From Parachlorella kessleri (taxonomy: Eukaryota > Chlorophyta > Trebouxiophyceae > Chlorellales > Chlorellaceae): a stretch of DNA of 22,960 nt. The stretch covers positions 1-22,960 of the forward strand of contig BBXU01001607.1 of NCBI GenBank assembly GCA_001598975.1, read 5' to 3'. The position numbers and the translations under genes are program-made. This document shows positions 1-10,700 of the stretch, one piece after another (positions within the stretch are counted from its first letter, which is position 1; every line of letters starts with the position of its first letter). The notes below the pieces were generated by a model. It was not told where the DNA came from. It saw only the letters and a list, made by a program, of their open reading frames with translations, and searched no databases.

Positions 1-540
1 TCTTCTCTGTATTCGTTCCAATTTTTCAGATGTCCCGAAGGACGGTAAGAAGGGTATTAATATGCAATATATAGTAGTGCAAAATGATCTTCCTCCTTTC
101 CAGCAGGGTCTAGGGATCGATCCCCGTTCCCTGCTCTCTTCACTCTCACCTTTAAAGCACGGCTGGCTCAGCCACTTGAGCTGCGCCCCGTCCTCACCTT
201 CCCCACGCTATGTTTCTTCCACCACTGACCATAGCACTTCAACGTGCTGCTGTCCCACAACCCGTCCCACATGCTTGCTCCATGGATGGCATGTCCAACA
301 AGTCTGGCTGGGGGTCTTGGGGTTATAGGCCGGTTGTAGGCCGTCACCTTGAGCCAATGCCAAGGACTCAAGTAATTGGCGTTCAAGAATTTGCTACCGT
401 GCTGTGGCTCGTGCTGGCTCCCCTTTTCGAAAGCGGGAAGGCCCCACGAGCAGCTTCCGGTCATCTCCGCTTACTCGATAAACTCGGCTTGAATATCAAG
501 CTGTATTACCTACTCCCAAGTCACAAACACACTCTCGGTT
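1..540. other. Upstream region of the cystatin gene, no supported gene
   Basis: No coding segment here could be linked to a recognisable family. It should hold the 5' UTR and promoter of the cystatin gene that starts at 541, but I see no convincing TATA box or other promoter element. At 20-30 a T-rich stretch ending in CAG looks like a 3' splice acceptor. It could begin the last exon of a gene entering from the left, but the open frames after it carry no recognisable motif. Confidence 0.5.
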
Positions 541-2129
541 ATGCGTTCTGGGGCAGCTGTTGCCCTAATCTCTCTTACTCTCATTGTTGGCAGCACCACA
601 GCACACATGCTCGGTGAGCTAGGGTGCGGTCTGTGATCAGCGCAGAGGTGCACGGATTTGTTGTTTGATGCCGAACGCGTAGCGGATGAAATATCTCTTG
701 ACAAGGTTTTGTTACAGCATCAGCAGATACTCCACAGCCCGCCTGCCAGTCTTGCAGAACAGCCTGTATATAGCCTGGTTTTGGAGAGCTGCTGCACCGT
801 GCACTCTGCCTGGCCCAAAAGTTGAAAACGTGCCTGACCTGGCTCACTGCCCTTTGGCTGTGCTGCCACAGCAGGCGGGTTCTCTTCCGTGTCTGATGCG
901 GCCAACGACGCCTCGGTCCAGGGTGCCAAGAAGGTAGTGGAGGAGGCGGTAAGTCCATATGCGCCGTCGGCTGGCTGGCTGGCGCAGACTTGGGGTACAG
1001 CCTGCCGGGTTTGGGCTGTTGGACACGGCCGCAAGCCACTTGGGGTCAAGCTGAGCCTCCTCGGCTTGGGCAGTCCCAGCGGTCCTTCGTGACCGCGGCT
1101 GGCTGCTTGACCTTCCTGTGCCTAGTACGTGTTCAGCCCATGTGGCTTCACTCATACTGCAGCCTGTGCTGGTGCTGACTGCCTTGCCCCCCTCAGCAAG
1201 GAGGCTTGTGCCGCTTCCACTGGGCGGCCTGCTTGCCCGGCACTTCCGCGCCAAGACAGAACGCCGAGCAGTGCCCGCTCCTGGTGTTACCAAGCATGCT
1301 TTTTCCCAAGCGCACCATTGACCTCACCACCACGTTGAAAACTGCTGCTGCAGCTGTCCAAGAAGCTGAAGGGCCCCCTGGAGGTGGAGGTGGTGTCGGC
1401 TGAGAGCCAGGTGGTGGCGGGGACCAACTACAAGCTGAAGCTCAAGGTCAAGGACGCCAGCCAGGACACCAAGTACTACCAGGCGCAAGTCTGGGGTGAG
1501 TTGTGAAGTCAGATGTTAGGTGGAGGTGCTTATGTTTAAAGCTATTGAAGGTGTGGAGCTGCGCCCATGGGTGCTTCCTGCACGGACACCAAATATGATC
1601 CGGCACAATACTGGGGCGAATGGGGGGGGGGATATGTGGAACGTCCACTGCTGCTGGGCATGCGATTATTTGTGCCTCCTTGCTTGCCAGTCTGGTGGAT
1701 GGATGCGGCCCAGTTGGGGGTAGGCCATTTGGTGCCAACTGGTCCTGGGTGGTCCATAATTTTGTGTTCTGTGCTGGCATGTTGGATTCACAAATGAGCA
1801 ATGCAAGGCTGGGGCGTCCCACCAGGGAGTGTTGTGGAACTCCAGTGCTTTTCTTTCTGCGGGCAATATACGCTTTGGTTGGGTCAGCAAGGATCCTTAA
1901 AGTATTGCAGACTTCCTTGTGTTGTTTGTGCTGCAATGTGTTGAACCCAATACGTGTTTCCTGGAGACTAGTGGTGTGTGCGATACTGGCTGTGGCAGCG
2001 ATGCACTGATATGCGTGTATGTACTGATGGGGTGGTGTACTGATTGTGTGGGTGGCTGGCCGCGCAGAGAAGCTCCCGGCGCATGGTGGCGGGCATGAGC
2101 TGAAGCACCTCAGCGAGGCATCCGCATAG
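541..2129 (+). CDS. Alternative short form of the cystatin (single domain)
   Basis: Exons 541-613, 875-948, 1354-1495 and 2068-2129 join in phase to give 116 residues ending EASA-stop (stop at 2127-2129). This form has the signal peptide and the whole papain-inhibiting cystatin domain but lacks the SNSL extension. Its last exon encodes EKLPAHGGGHELKHL, a clear homologue of EKLPCYGGEMELKEL from the exon at 2345-2439. Both exons enter in the same phase (one base carried over, then AG AAG). Either exon could therefore complete the domain. I see no TGTAA between 2130 and 2345; the nearest is at 2701-2705, inside the next intron of the long form. If 2068-2129 were spliced onward to 2345, its stop would make the message an NMD target, so a poison exon is the alternative reading. 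Confidence 0.6.
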
Positions 2130-4001
2130 AAACTAGCCAGCTGATGTAGCGCGGCTTTGGGCAGCTGCTGAACGTACGAAATGGATTTCGCGGCAGACGT
2201 GTGTTTAGGGGATGGGAAGCGGAGGGCGTTTCACCCCGATGGGTGGGGCATACTTGTTAGCGTTACATGAGGGCCACAGGCCCGTCGCTTGTCGTGGGTT
2301 GAGAGGCTCACTGTGTGTCCCTCCCGCTGCTGCCCTTCTCACAGAGAAGCTGCCTTGCTATGGCGGGGAGATGGAGTTGAAGGAACTTGGGGAGGTGTCT
2401 GCCGAGGAGGCGGGGGTTGACTCTCACAAGGAGCAGCAGGTGGGGGCAAGGGCGGGCCTGGGTGCTGAACTTTGACATGCAATACATACATACCAGCTGA
2501 CTAGGATGAGTGTATGGTGCCATTTTTGGCTACCTGCTTATGCGGTTTTGTACAGCCAGCCTTGTATATTATGCCTTGCAAAATTGTCCTACCCTCTTTG
2601 GTGCTGCTATTGCTTGTGGTGTCCATGCAACTCGAGCTGCAATGGTATCCTGGCATAAGTTGGCGGTTCCACATCTCCTGTGAAGGCAGTTAGATTCTCA
2701 TGTAACTATGGACTGCAAATTGAGGCATAGGTGGCATTTGTTGCTTGCATCTTTGGCTCGCTCAGAAGAAGGACAAGGCATTGGTCGCTTGCTGCTTAGC
2801 GCTGCTCCACCCCGTGCTGGGATGCGCGACTCCCAGACTGTGCCTTGGGCATTGATTTCATGCAACAGTCCTGCAATGTCATAGCTCCTTTGGGTTCCTG
2901 CTCCACACCGCACGAGCCAAGCCTACTTTGTGTGAATCTGTTAGAATGGCCAACAGTCTGGAGGCCAATCATTCCCACACCCTGCTTCTGTCTCCCAGGT
3001 GGCGGAGACCAACCCAGAGGTAGAAGGGGCGGCAGCCTATGCCGTAGAGCAGCTCTCCCAACAAAGCAACTCACTGTTTCCCTTTACCCTAAAAAAGGTG
3101 GGTGCCGCCCGAGCAAGTGCTGCAGACATGGGAACCTGTATAACCTAGCTGTATTGTAGTGCTCGATTCCCAGTCGTTGTACCAGGGACTGGGTGGTTGG
3201 GCCAGTTGGAGCTGTTGTTCTGCCTTTGTCTTCCAGAGGTTTGCAGCCCCGGTGTAGCATTGTGGGGTGGTTAGTCTGCTGTAGGACATCCTCCTTTTCA
3301 CAGCATGACTTCTCGAAACCTATCCTATGCACAGGCAGTTCTCTGGTGCAAGTTACTTTGTTGGCTGAGGAGGAGGAGTGTATCTTCTTAAGGACATGAA
3401 GCATGGTTGACTCCCGGCTCTGTCCAGGAGCTGTCAACATGATGACCCCATGATCACATGCTCTGGTGGGAGTGCGCATCGATAAGGGCCAAAGGGCCCT
3501 GCACTCTTGCAAACTTTCAAGGTTGTCAGCGGTTCTCTCAACTGCCTGCAGATCGTCACTGCCAGCACCAAGAAGTCTAGCGAGAACAGCGGCGAGGTGA
3601 CATACCATCTCAAGCTCAACTTGCAGCAGGGGAGCATGCCAGAGCAGACCTTTGAGGTGGGTGATGCCAGGCTGGCTGCTGGGGGCGGTGCCAAATGAGG
3701 GAGCCTTGGTCACAGCACCAGGTGCATCGCTGTGCCGTGCACGGCTTGTGCTGCTCAGCACCTGGTGCCATCTTCGGAGTGGCGCAGGTGCAACTGCATT
3801 CTGACTGGTTTTTCGTCACAATGCATTTTTAGTTGTATCTGTCGAAGGGGGTTGTGCTGCAGGAGTTACCTGCCGAACAAGACATGGAAGCCCTTAGTGA
3901 CGCCGAGCACCCAGGGTGGTGGTGCTGCCTTGCAGGTGGAGGTGGCACACAGCTCCAATGCCTACCACCTGCGCAGCAGTCAGATGCAGCAGGCCAGCTG
4001 A
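541..4001 (+). CDS. Secreted two-domain phytocystatin, long form (cystatin plus legumain-inhibitor-like extension)
   Basis: Predicted exons: 541-613, 875-948, 1354-1495, 2345-2439, 2999-3097, 3552-3656, 3936-4001. All borders are GT-AG and all phases match, giving 217 residues. Residues 1-21 form a signal peptide (Arg near the start, hydrophobic core, likely cleavage after STTA), so the protein should enter the secretory or vacuolar route. Cystatin hallmarks are seen in order: Gly25-Gly26, QVVAG at 68-72, and Trp96 in QVW. In the family these three form the wedge that plugs the active site of papain-type (C1A) proteases. The usual plant LARFAV helix signature and the Pro-Trp of the second hairpin are not clear. 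Residues about 129-217 resemble the C-terminal extension of plant cystatins that inhibits legumains (C13), with SNSLFP at 151-156, while the QxVxG loop is lost in this domain. The start is the first ATG before the signal sequence. A TGTAA poly(A) signal lies about 54 nt past the stop. The family call is strong from motifs; protease targets are inferred. Confidence 0.82.
2068..2129 (+). other. Duplicated cystatin exon carrying an in-frame stop
   Basis: The acceptor is the CGCAG at 2063-2067. The exon translates to EKLP..GG..ELK.L and ends in TAG. It is paralogous to the exon at 2345-2439, which begins with the same AGAAGCT and shares the GG and ELK spacing but reads on for 18 further residues to a GTGGGG donor. 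The likely origin is tandem exon duplication with divergence, or loss of the donor in one copy. Confidence 0.7.
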
Positions 4002-4799
4002 AGGGGCAGCTGAGCGGCTGGCTGAGGCAAGGAGCTCACCTCAGCGGTGTGCCCTGTAACACCACACCGGTAGCCAAGTTGGAACCCTAGGCTTGTTAGT
4101 AGGAGCTGTAGCAGCTGCTGAAGTGCGTTGGCATGCTGGAATGCGTGGCCTTATGGTGAGATGTGCAGATGACTTCTGCAGATGCGTCCAGACTTCCATT
4201 CACAGCCGCATGTGCGTTTGGAGTTGTCACCGTAGTTGCCAGTTTGTCAAGCTTTCCCATACCGCTGTCTGCAAAACTGGAAGGCGTTGCTGCGTCACTT
4301 GCTTTCTCGTTGCAAGTTTGGTGATACTCTCCCATATTTGACATGCAACCACGTGATTGATACTCCATTGGTACTGTTGTAAAGGGCAGAAGTCTAGTGC
4401 TTGTGTGAGGCTGCTGCCCCTGCATGTCCATTGTGCCAGTGATAGTTCATGCTTGTGGGCCAGCTAGACCCTCCCTCGCAGCAAGTGCACACAGCTTACT
4501 GCTAGTATTCCAGGAGCTGCAAGACTAGTCTGAAATTGCTCGAGAATTGCTCACCACTGCTCGAGAGATTGCGAGAGAATATGTGAGAGGCATTGCGCCC
4601 AAGACGTAAACATGAGTCACTGCCAACCTAACCAAATATTGCGCTTTCAGCACAATTGCTCTTGTCAACTTGCTTTATGAAGGCCAAGTGATCAGACTCT
4701 GGTCAGACCCAGCCTTCCACCCAGCCGGCCCAGTGGCTCGTGCTCCGCACAAGCTTTCCACGATAATCACCTTGGAATGTAGCATGCCAACAACAAGGC
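4002..4799. other. Intergenic region between cystatin and PHD genes
   Basis: This stretch holds the 3' UTR of the cystatin gene and the promoter/5' UTR of the PHD gene. Two TGTAA elements are present, at 4055-4059 and 4378-4382. Around 4535-4585 there is a local cluster of TGCTCGAGA and GAGAGA-like repeats with two CTCGAG hexamers. An in-frame stop (TAA, 4764-4766) lies ahead of the ATG at 4800, with no other in-frame ATG between. No coding segment is supported. Confidence 0.6.
4055..4059 (+). terminator. Candidate poly(A) signal TGTAA for the long cystatin transcript
   Basis: TGTAA lies about 54 nt after the stop at 4001. TGTAA is the standard poly(A) signal of chlorophyte nuclear genes. 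The match and position are seen; its use is inferred. Confidence 0.55.
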
Positions 4800-7700
4800 A
4801 TGGAGAAACCCCAGGGGCTCGACGAGGAGGACGGCAAGTTTTCGTACTGTCTAGCTTGCCGCAATAAGCTGAACAGCAGCCTGGGGAAAAGAGTAGTTGT
4901 CTGCGACCGTTGCCCAGCTGCCTTCCACGCCCAGTGTGCAGGCTACGGTAAGTGTTGCTGTTGGGTCAAGCTGACCACTGTGCGTGAAGGCTGCACCCTG
5001 TAGTGCAAAGCCGCGGCTAGGCTGGTCGCTTGTCTGGTAATCACGACCTTTGGACACCGTGCAGCCAGCGTTAAGGCTATCCCTGAAGGCGAGTGGCTCT
5101 GCTGGGCTTGCTCCAAGGATGGGAACAAGTTTCTCTTCCCCACATCCAAGGTAAGCAAGGCCAGCCGCACGAAAGTACCTGTGCTGCTCTAAGGACTTGC
5201 CCCTGGCAGGAGCGAGGAAGGTTGCCAATGCCCAGAGCCCGTCTTATTATGTATTTTGCAGCTTACCTTGAAGAAGGCAAGCCGTATTGTGGTCGCTGTC
5301 TGTGCCCCACCCTGCTGCAGTATCAAGGCAGGGTTGGGGAGCCTGTGCGGATAGGATATGTGGAGCCGAACAGCAACAGCAGGTGCTTTGTCACCTTCTA
5401 TGAGGCTACTGTGGAAGCTGTGACTGAGAAGGATCTAAGAGTCAGATGGCCCCAAACCAAAGTAAGCGGCTAATGCACGGCGGGATGGCTAGGTGCTGTG
5501 CTTCGAACTTAACCCGCAGACAACAAGGCTTTGATCACCCTAAGCATTCAGAGTCCCTCAAGCATGCGAGCTCTGTGCATGCAAGCAAGTTGAGCAGCTT
5601 AATGTGCAAGGACAGCACGGTGCACAGCATTCTAATCTGTTTGAAATTCAGCATTGGCACAGCACTTATTCAGTCCCTGGCCTTGGGCCAGCAATGTGTT
5701 TAACAGTAGCCCAGTTGACACCTGGTGGCGTCAGGTGCCACGTTTAAAGTTGTAAACCAACATGGTGTGTTTTGTGTGCAGACAACTGAGACGCTGCCTC
5801 GTAATAGTCCTAGCATCTGGCGCGGCACTCTGCAAAAGGAGGCTTGGGTAGTAGAAAAAGATGCCCACTGGGAGCACTGGCAGCCTCGTTCCCGTGGGGA
5901 CAAGTGGCCAGTAGTGAGTGCAGCCAAGCGCTACCTGGCAAGCAGGCGGAAAAGTCACTTGGACCAGGAGCAGCCCCTGCCATCGCAGCAGCAGAAGCAG
6001 CAGGAGGAGGAACAGTCACTGCACCAGGAGCAGCAGCAGCAGCAGCACCAGCAGCAGGAGGAGGAGGAGGCAGAGGAGCCGTCACAGCAGCGAAAGCGGA
6101 AGGAAAGGGAGCACAACCGTCAAGGGCCAGCTCAGCAGCCGGAGACACATGGCCCGTCGCAGGCAGGGGTTGTGCAGGGCCAGCAGCAGCAGAAGCAGCC
6201 AGAGAAGAGTGAGGTCCGGCAAGCGGTGGGTGGTGGTAAGCAGCTGCCTAATAGAACTCCCACTGCTAGGCAAGAAGCTGACAAAGCTGGGCCGCCATCA
6301 CAGCGCGCACGCCCTGCAGACAAGCCCCAACAGCATTTGCACCTGCCAAATGGTGCTGAGACGGGACCTTGTGTCACCGGTGGTGGCCCCATAGCAAGTG
6401 GCAGCCCTGCCTCGCAGCATGGGAGCCCTTTGGGCAGCCGGCACGGCAGGCGACCGCGCGGCAGCGGCAAGCACGGCAAGAGCCCTTGCCCAGAGCCAAG
6501 TGGGAGGCCGGCAGCGATACTTCCAGCAGGCGAAGGGTCCCTACCACGCCCCAAGGCAGCTACAGAGTGCAGCCCCCATACCACCCCAGCAGATAGTGCC
6601 AAGCAAGCGGCAGTCAGCCACCTCAGAGCTGCTACAGCAGATAAGCTGAAGGGAGCAGTCAGCATTCCTCCCAGAGCCGCAGCCCGTGCCACTGCAGCCG
6701 CTGCATGCGGCCCAATGATCGGTTCAGCAAGCAGCCCCACCGCACCTACCAGCAATGCGGCGCTGACAGTAGCTGATGCCAACGCTGTTGCTGGCGCAGC
6801 CCCGGCCATTACACAAGGGGCTGTCGCACACTGCAAGGCCTCCGTGGGCGGGGAAGCCTCAAAGCGTACTGTGCAGAAGGTTGCTGGTGTGGACCGGAAC
6901 CCTGTGGGGGAGGCAGAGCTAGCAGCCAGCCAGCAGGTGTCAAGCCCCACAAGGGGGGCTACAGCGGGGGACAGCGGAAGGGCAGCTGCCCTTCTGGCAC
7001 CTGGAGAAGGATTGGTGGCAGAAGTTCGACCCACATCGACGGCAGCGGCAGTAGGGGCAGGAGCGACGGCAATACAGCAGCCGCCACCATGCGATGCAGC
7101 GCCACCACAGCCCTCAACTGCAACAGCAGTGAGCAGTGAGTTGGCGAAGGAGGCGAACAAGGCCTCTAACGAGATGCGGGTGCTGCGCAAGATCCGCCCA
7201 GGCGCAGCTTCCAGCCTCAAGCGTGAGAGGCCTGAGGAGCAAGCTCATAGCGGCCAGCTGAGTGCGAAGAGGAGGGAAGTCAGCGAGGCGAGCGGCGAAG
7301 CATTGTCGGAGAAGGGCAAGGGGACCGGGTGGGGAGGCAGCTCTGAAAGGAGTGCGCGTTGCGCAAGGACAGAGTCACAGGCAGGTTCAGCCGCCACGGC
7401 GCCAGCAGCAGCCTCACCAGCAGGTGCTGGAGTAGAGGCGAAAGTGCAGGGGGGTAAGGCCAGCGCTGCGTCGGGAAGAGGTGCCACCGACGTCAGCAAG
7501 CCGCGGCTGGCTGGCCGTGCTGCCGAGCTGCAGGCTGCCGGTGCTGGGCAGCCAGGGCTTGAAGCGCCTGGAGCTGGCAGGGGGTGCCTGATTGCCTGGG
7601 CTGCCCCCAGCGATGATGGCGCAGGAGCCTCAGCAGGGACTTCTGCAGCAGTGAGCCAGGACGCAGCGGCCGCCCCAGGCTCCCTTGCACAGGAGGCTGG

Positions 7701-10700
7701 AAGGGGAGGGTTTGAAGCTGAGCTGCCGGCAGGGGGAAGGGCCCAGCCGGCCAAGGACAAGAGAGCGGGGCGGCCGGCTGAAGAACATGAAGGCGACCAG
7801 CCAGGCAAGGCAGAGAGAGAGGGCCAGCCTGCCAAGGCCACAGAGCACGGTGCAGCAGCAGGTGGAGAGGCTCCAGCTTCCAGCAAGTGTCCTGGCTCTA
7901 CAGGCCGGGGCGCTGCAGTCGATGGACCGCAGCCTGCCTCAGCTGCTGGGGACCCTGCGGCTGCTGGGGCAATGGCGCCCGTACCACTGCCCTCCCCCGC
8001 CCCAAGTAGTTTGGAGCAGGCTAAGTGCAAGGTATGTTGGTGCTGTACTAGTGGAAGAGCTATAGCGAGCCGGAGACACACTGGTGTGTCTGGAAAGTCT
8101 GTGAAGTGCATTGACAGCGGTGCCAGGCAAGCTACAATGTGTCAGCTGCAATTGGTATATGGGATGTTTGGCAGACTGTGTGTATAGCTTTAGCCCATGA
8201 TATATGCGGAAGTGAATTGTTTTTCCATGGATCCCCCTCACCATTGCCATATGTTATCCCTTGCATATGCAGGACATGCCCCCTAAGCGGCGAAAGCTGT
8301 CTGGCAAGGGAGCAGTCCTATCTCCCGCACCAGGCAGTGCCAAAGCAGCAAGGGGCGCAGGGGACACTGCAGCAGGGCAAGGAGCACAGGGTGCCGCTGG
8401 CAGCGCCGCAGGAGATGGCAGTGCAGCAGAGCTTGCAAGGCAGCATTGGCGGGTGGCTGGGGGCGGTGCCGCACGTGCCAGAGCAACCCCCCTGCAGCTG
8501 CTGAAACGCATGGCTAGGGGCAAGCTGAAACTGGTGAGTGGAGTGAAGTCCTGCGTACTTATGGGGTCAGGTCACAAAAGCAAGTACTATATGGACCTGG
8601 ATTTGTCGGTGCCCAACTCAGCTGCTGCTGGTGTCCTCCTGCTTGCCATCCGTGGTTGTGGGCAGTACTGCATGGTTGAGTGCACTATCCGGCTACAAGG
8701 CGACGGAGTTGAACACCCCACCCGGCCTGGCCTTGCCGAAACCTAACCTTGGGGTTGCACAGTTGGAGGGACTGAGCGCTGTGCATGTCATTTCTGGGAG
8801 ACTCTTTACGGCCATGCCAGGGAGGTTGCATCTAACCCGTGTGCGCGGGAACTGACTAAGAAGTTGCTCCTCCCAAGCTGGCAGCAGGAAGACTACGTCT
8901 GGCCTGGCAATGCTCCCTGCTTTGTTTGCTCTCCTCTCCCTAATGCAGGCAACCACCACCGTGGAGCTGCCTGTGCCCGGCAGCAAAGCCAGGCCTGCCT
9001 ATGAGGTCGTAGGGGAGTTTGTGTCCACCATCTGCATAGACAGGCAGCGGGTCTTGCAGCAGGGCAGCCCAGACGTGGCTGTAGCCCCGGCTGGCAGCTC
9101 ACCAGCTGCTGCTGCTACTTATGCTGGTGCAGCCGTACGAGCAGGGGGGGTTGAGCAAGGGCCAGGGCCTGCGCTGCAGCCGCAGGCAGAGCGTGGCGGT
9201 GCTGACCCTCATGCTGCGCCTGCTGAGGGGCCTCAGGAGCCTGCAGCTCCCCCCGTGCTGGCACCAGCCCAGACACACCGGCCTCCGGTGGCACTTGCTC
9301 CAGCTGTGGAGGCCAGCTGGAAGAGCCTAGCGGCAGCACCAGCGGCCGCTGCGGGTCCTTGTCCTCCCAGCCAGCAGCCGGAGCCTGCAGCGCCCCCAGT
9401 GAGGCCTCTGGGCCAGCAGAAAGAGCAGGATAATAACTTGGCCGGTACGGGGCCGGCTGCACTTGCAGGGCAGCCCCAGCACCAGCCCAGGCAGCAACTA
9501 CAGCCAACAGCAGCCGCTTCGCAACCACACCCTCACCAGCGTCCCCTGCAGCATCAGCAGCAGCAGCAGCAGCAGCGACCTGCTGCGGCAATAGTGCAGC
9601 CAGGGCAGCCAACAGCGCAGCAGCAGCAAGAGCAGCAGTGGCCCCTGCCCGGTGCCCTGCCGATGCATCCCCTCCCAGCCAGCGCTGCGCTTGGGCAGCA
9701 GTGGGCGGCTGGCGCCAAGACTCTGCCCCAGCATGTACATGTGGCTCACCTGCCTGGGGGAGCAGCAGGGCCCTTGGCAGCGGCTGCAGCTGCAGCATTG
9801 GCAGCACCTCAAGCAGGAGGGGGGGCATCTCGCTTGGCCAGAGCCGGCCTCGCAGCGAGGAACACAGCGCCAAAACTGGTACCCAGCATGCCATTAGCAG
9901 TGGTATCGGCTCAGCAAGCAGCGGCAAGGCCGACAGCTGTCGCAAACCAGTCTGCAATAGCAGCGCAGCACACAGTGCCCTGGCCACCAGCGGCTCCCCC
10001 GGGGGTGCTACTGATCCGTAGCACTGCAGTGAGCCCGTGGCAGCAGGCAGGAGGCCAGGCCCCCGTGCTGCAGGGCCGTGTGATGTCAGGACAACCCCTG
10101 CAAGCTGCCCATCATCCGGCAGCAGCAGGGGCTGGAACCGTACCGGCAGCAGCAGGGGCTGGAACCGTACCAGCAGCAGCAGGGGGAGGTGGGACGGGAT
10201 TGGCGCCTGCAGCACGAGCAGGGGTGCCAGCAGTTGCTGCAGCATTGGGTAGTGCTTCATCAGGGGTGCCACGAGTCCCTCCCTCGGCGGCCATGCTGCC
10301 AGCTGGCAGACTGGCCTCCCTTGCAGACAGCGGGGTGCCTGTGAGTGGCTACACCCAACAATCAATGACACCCGAGCAGGCAGCATGGGTGCAGCGGGCG
10401 TTGGCAGCACAGCAGGCAGCGGCGGTGCAGCAGGCAATGGCAGCTATGGTGCAGCCTTCGAGTGCTCAGCAGGCGGCGGTGGCGGCGCAGCAGGCAGTCG
10501 TCGCTGAGCAAGCGGGGGCGGCTACGTCTCAAGCCTCGAGTGCTTTGCGGGTGCTAGCGGCTCAGCGGGCAGTGGCAGTGCAACATGCATCAGCTGCCCA
10601 GCAAGCTGCCGTAGCCTTGGCGCAGCCCTCGAGTGCTCAGCAGGCGGGTGCAGCGCAGGAGGCAGCGGCAGCTGCGGCTCAGCAGGTTACTCCCAAGCAG

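Noticed and set aside
20..45. Possible micro-exon at the window start (T-rich acceptor, 15 nt, GTAAGA donor)
   Set aside because: The pattern fits splice consensus but there is no flanking coding context in the window to support it.
6132..8111. Long minus-strand open frames (362 and 288 codons) opposite exon 4 of the PHD gene
   Set aside because: They mirror GC-rich Ala/Gln repeats, have no recognisable domain, and lie opposite an exon with consistent splice borders and phases on both sides.
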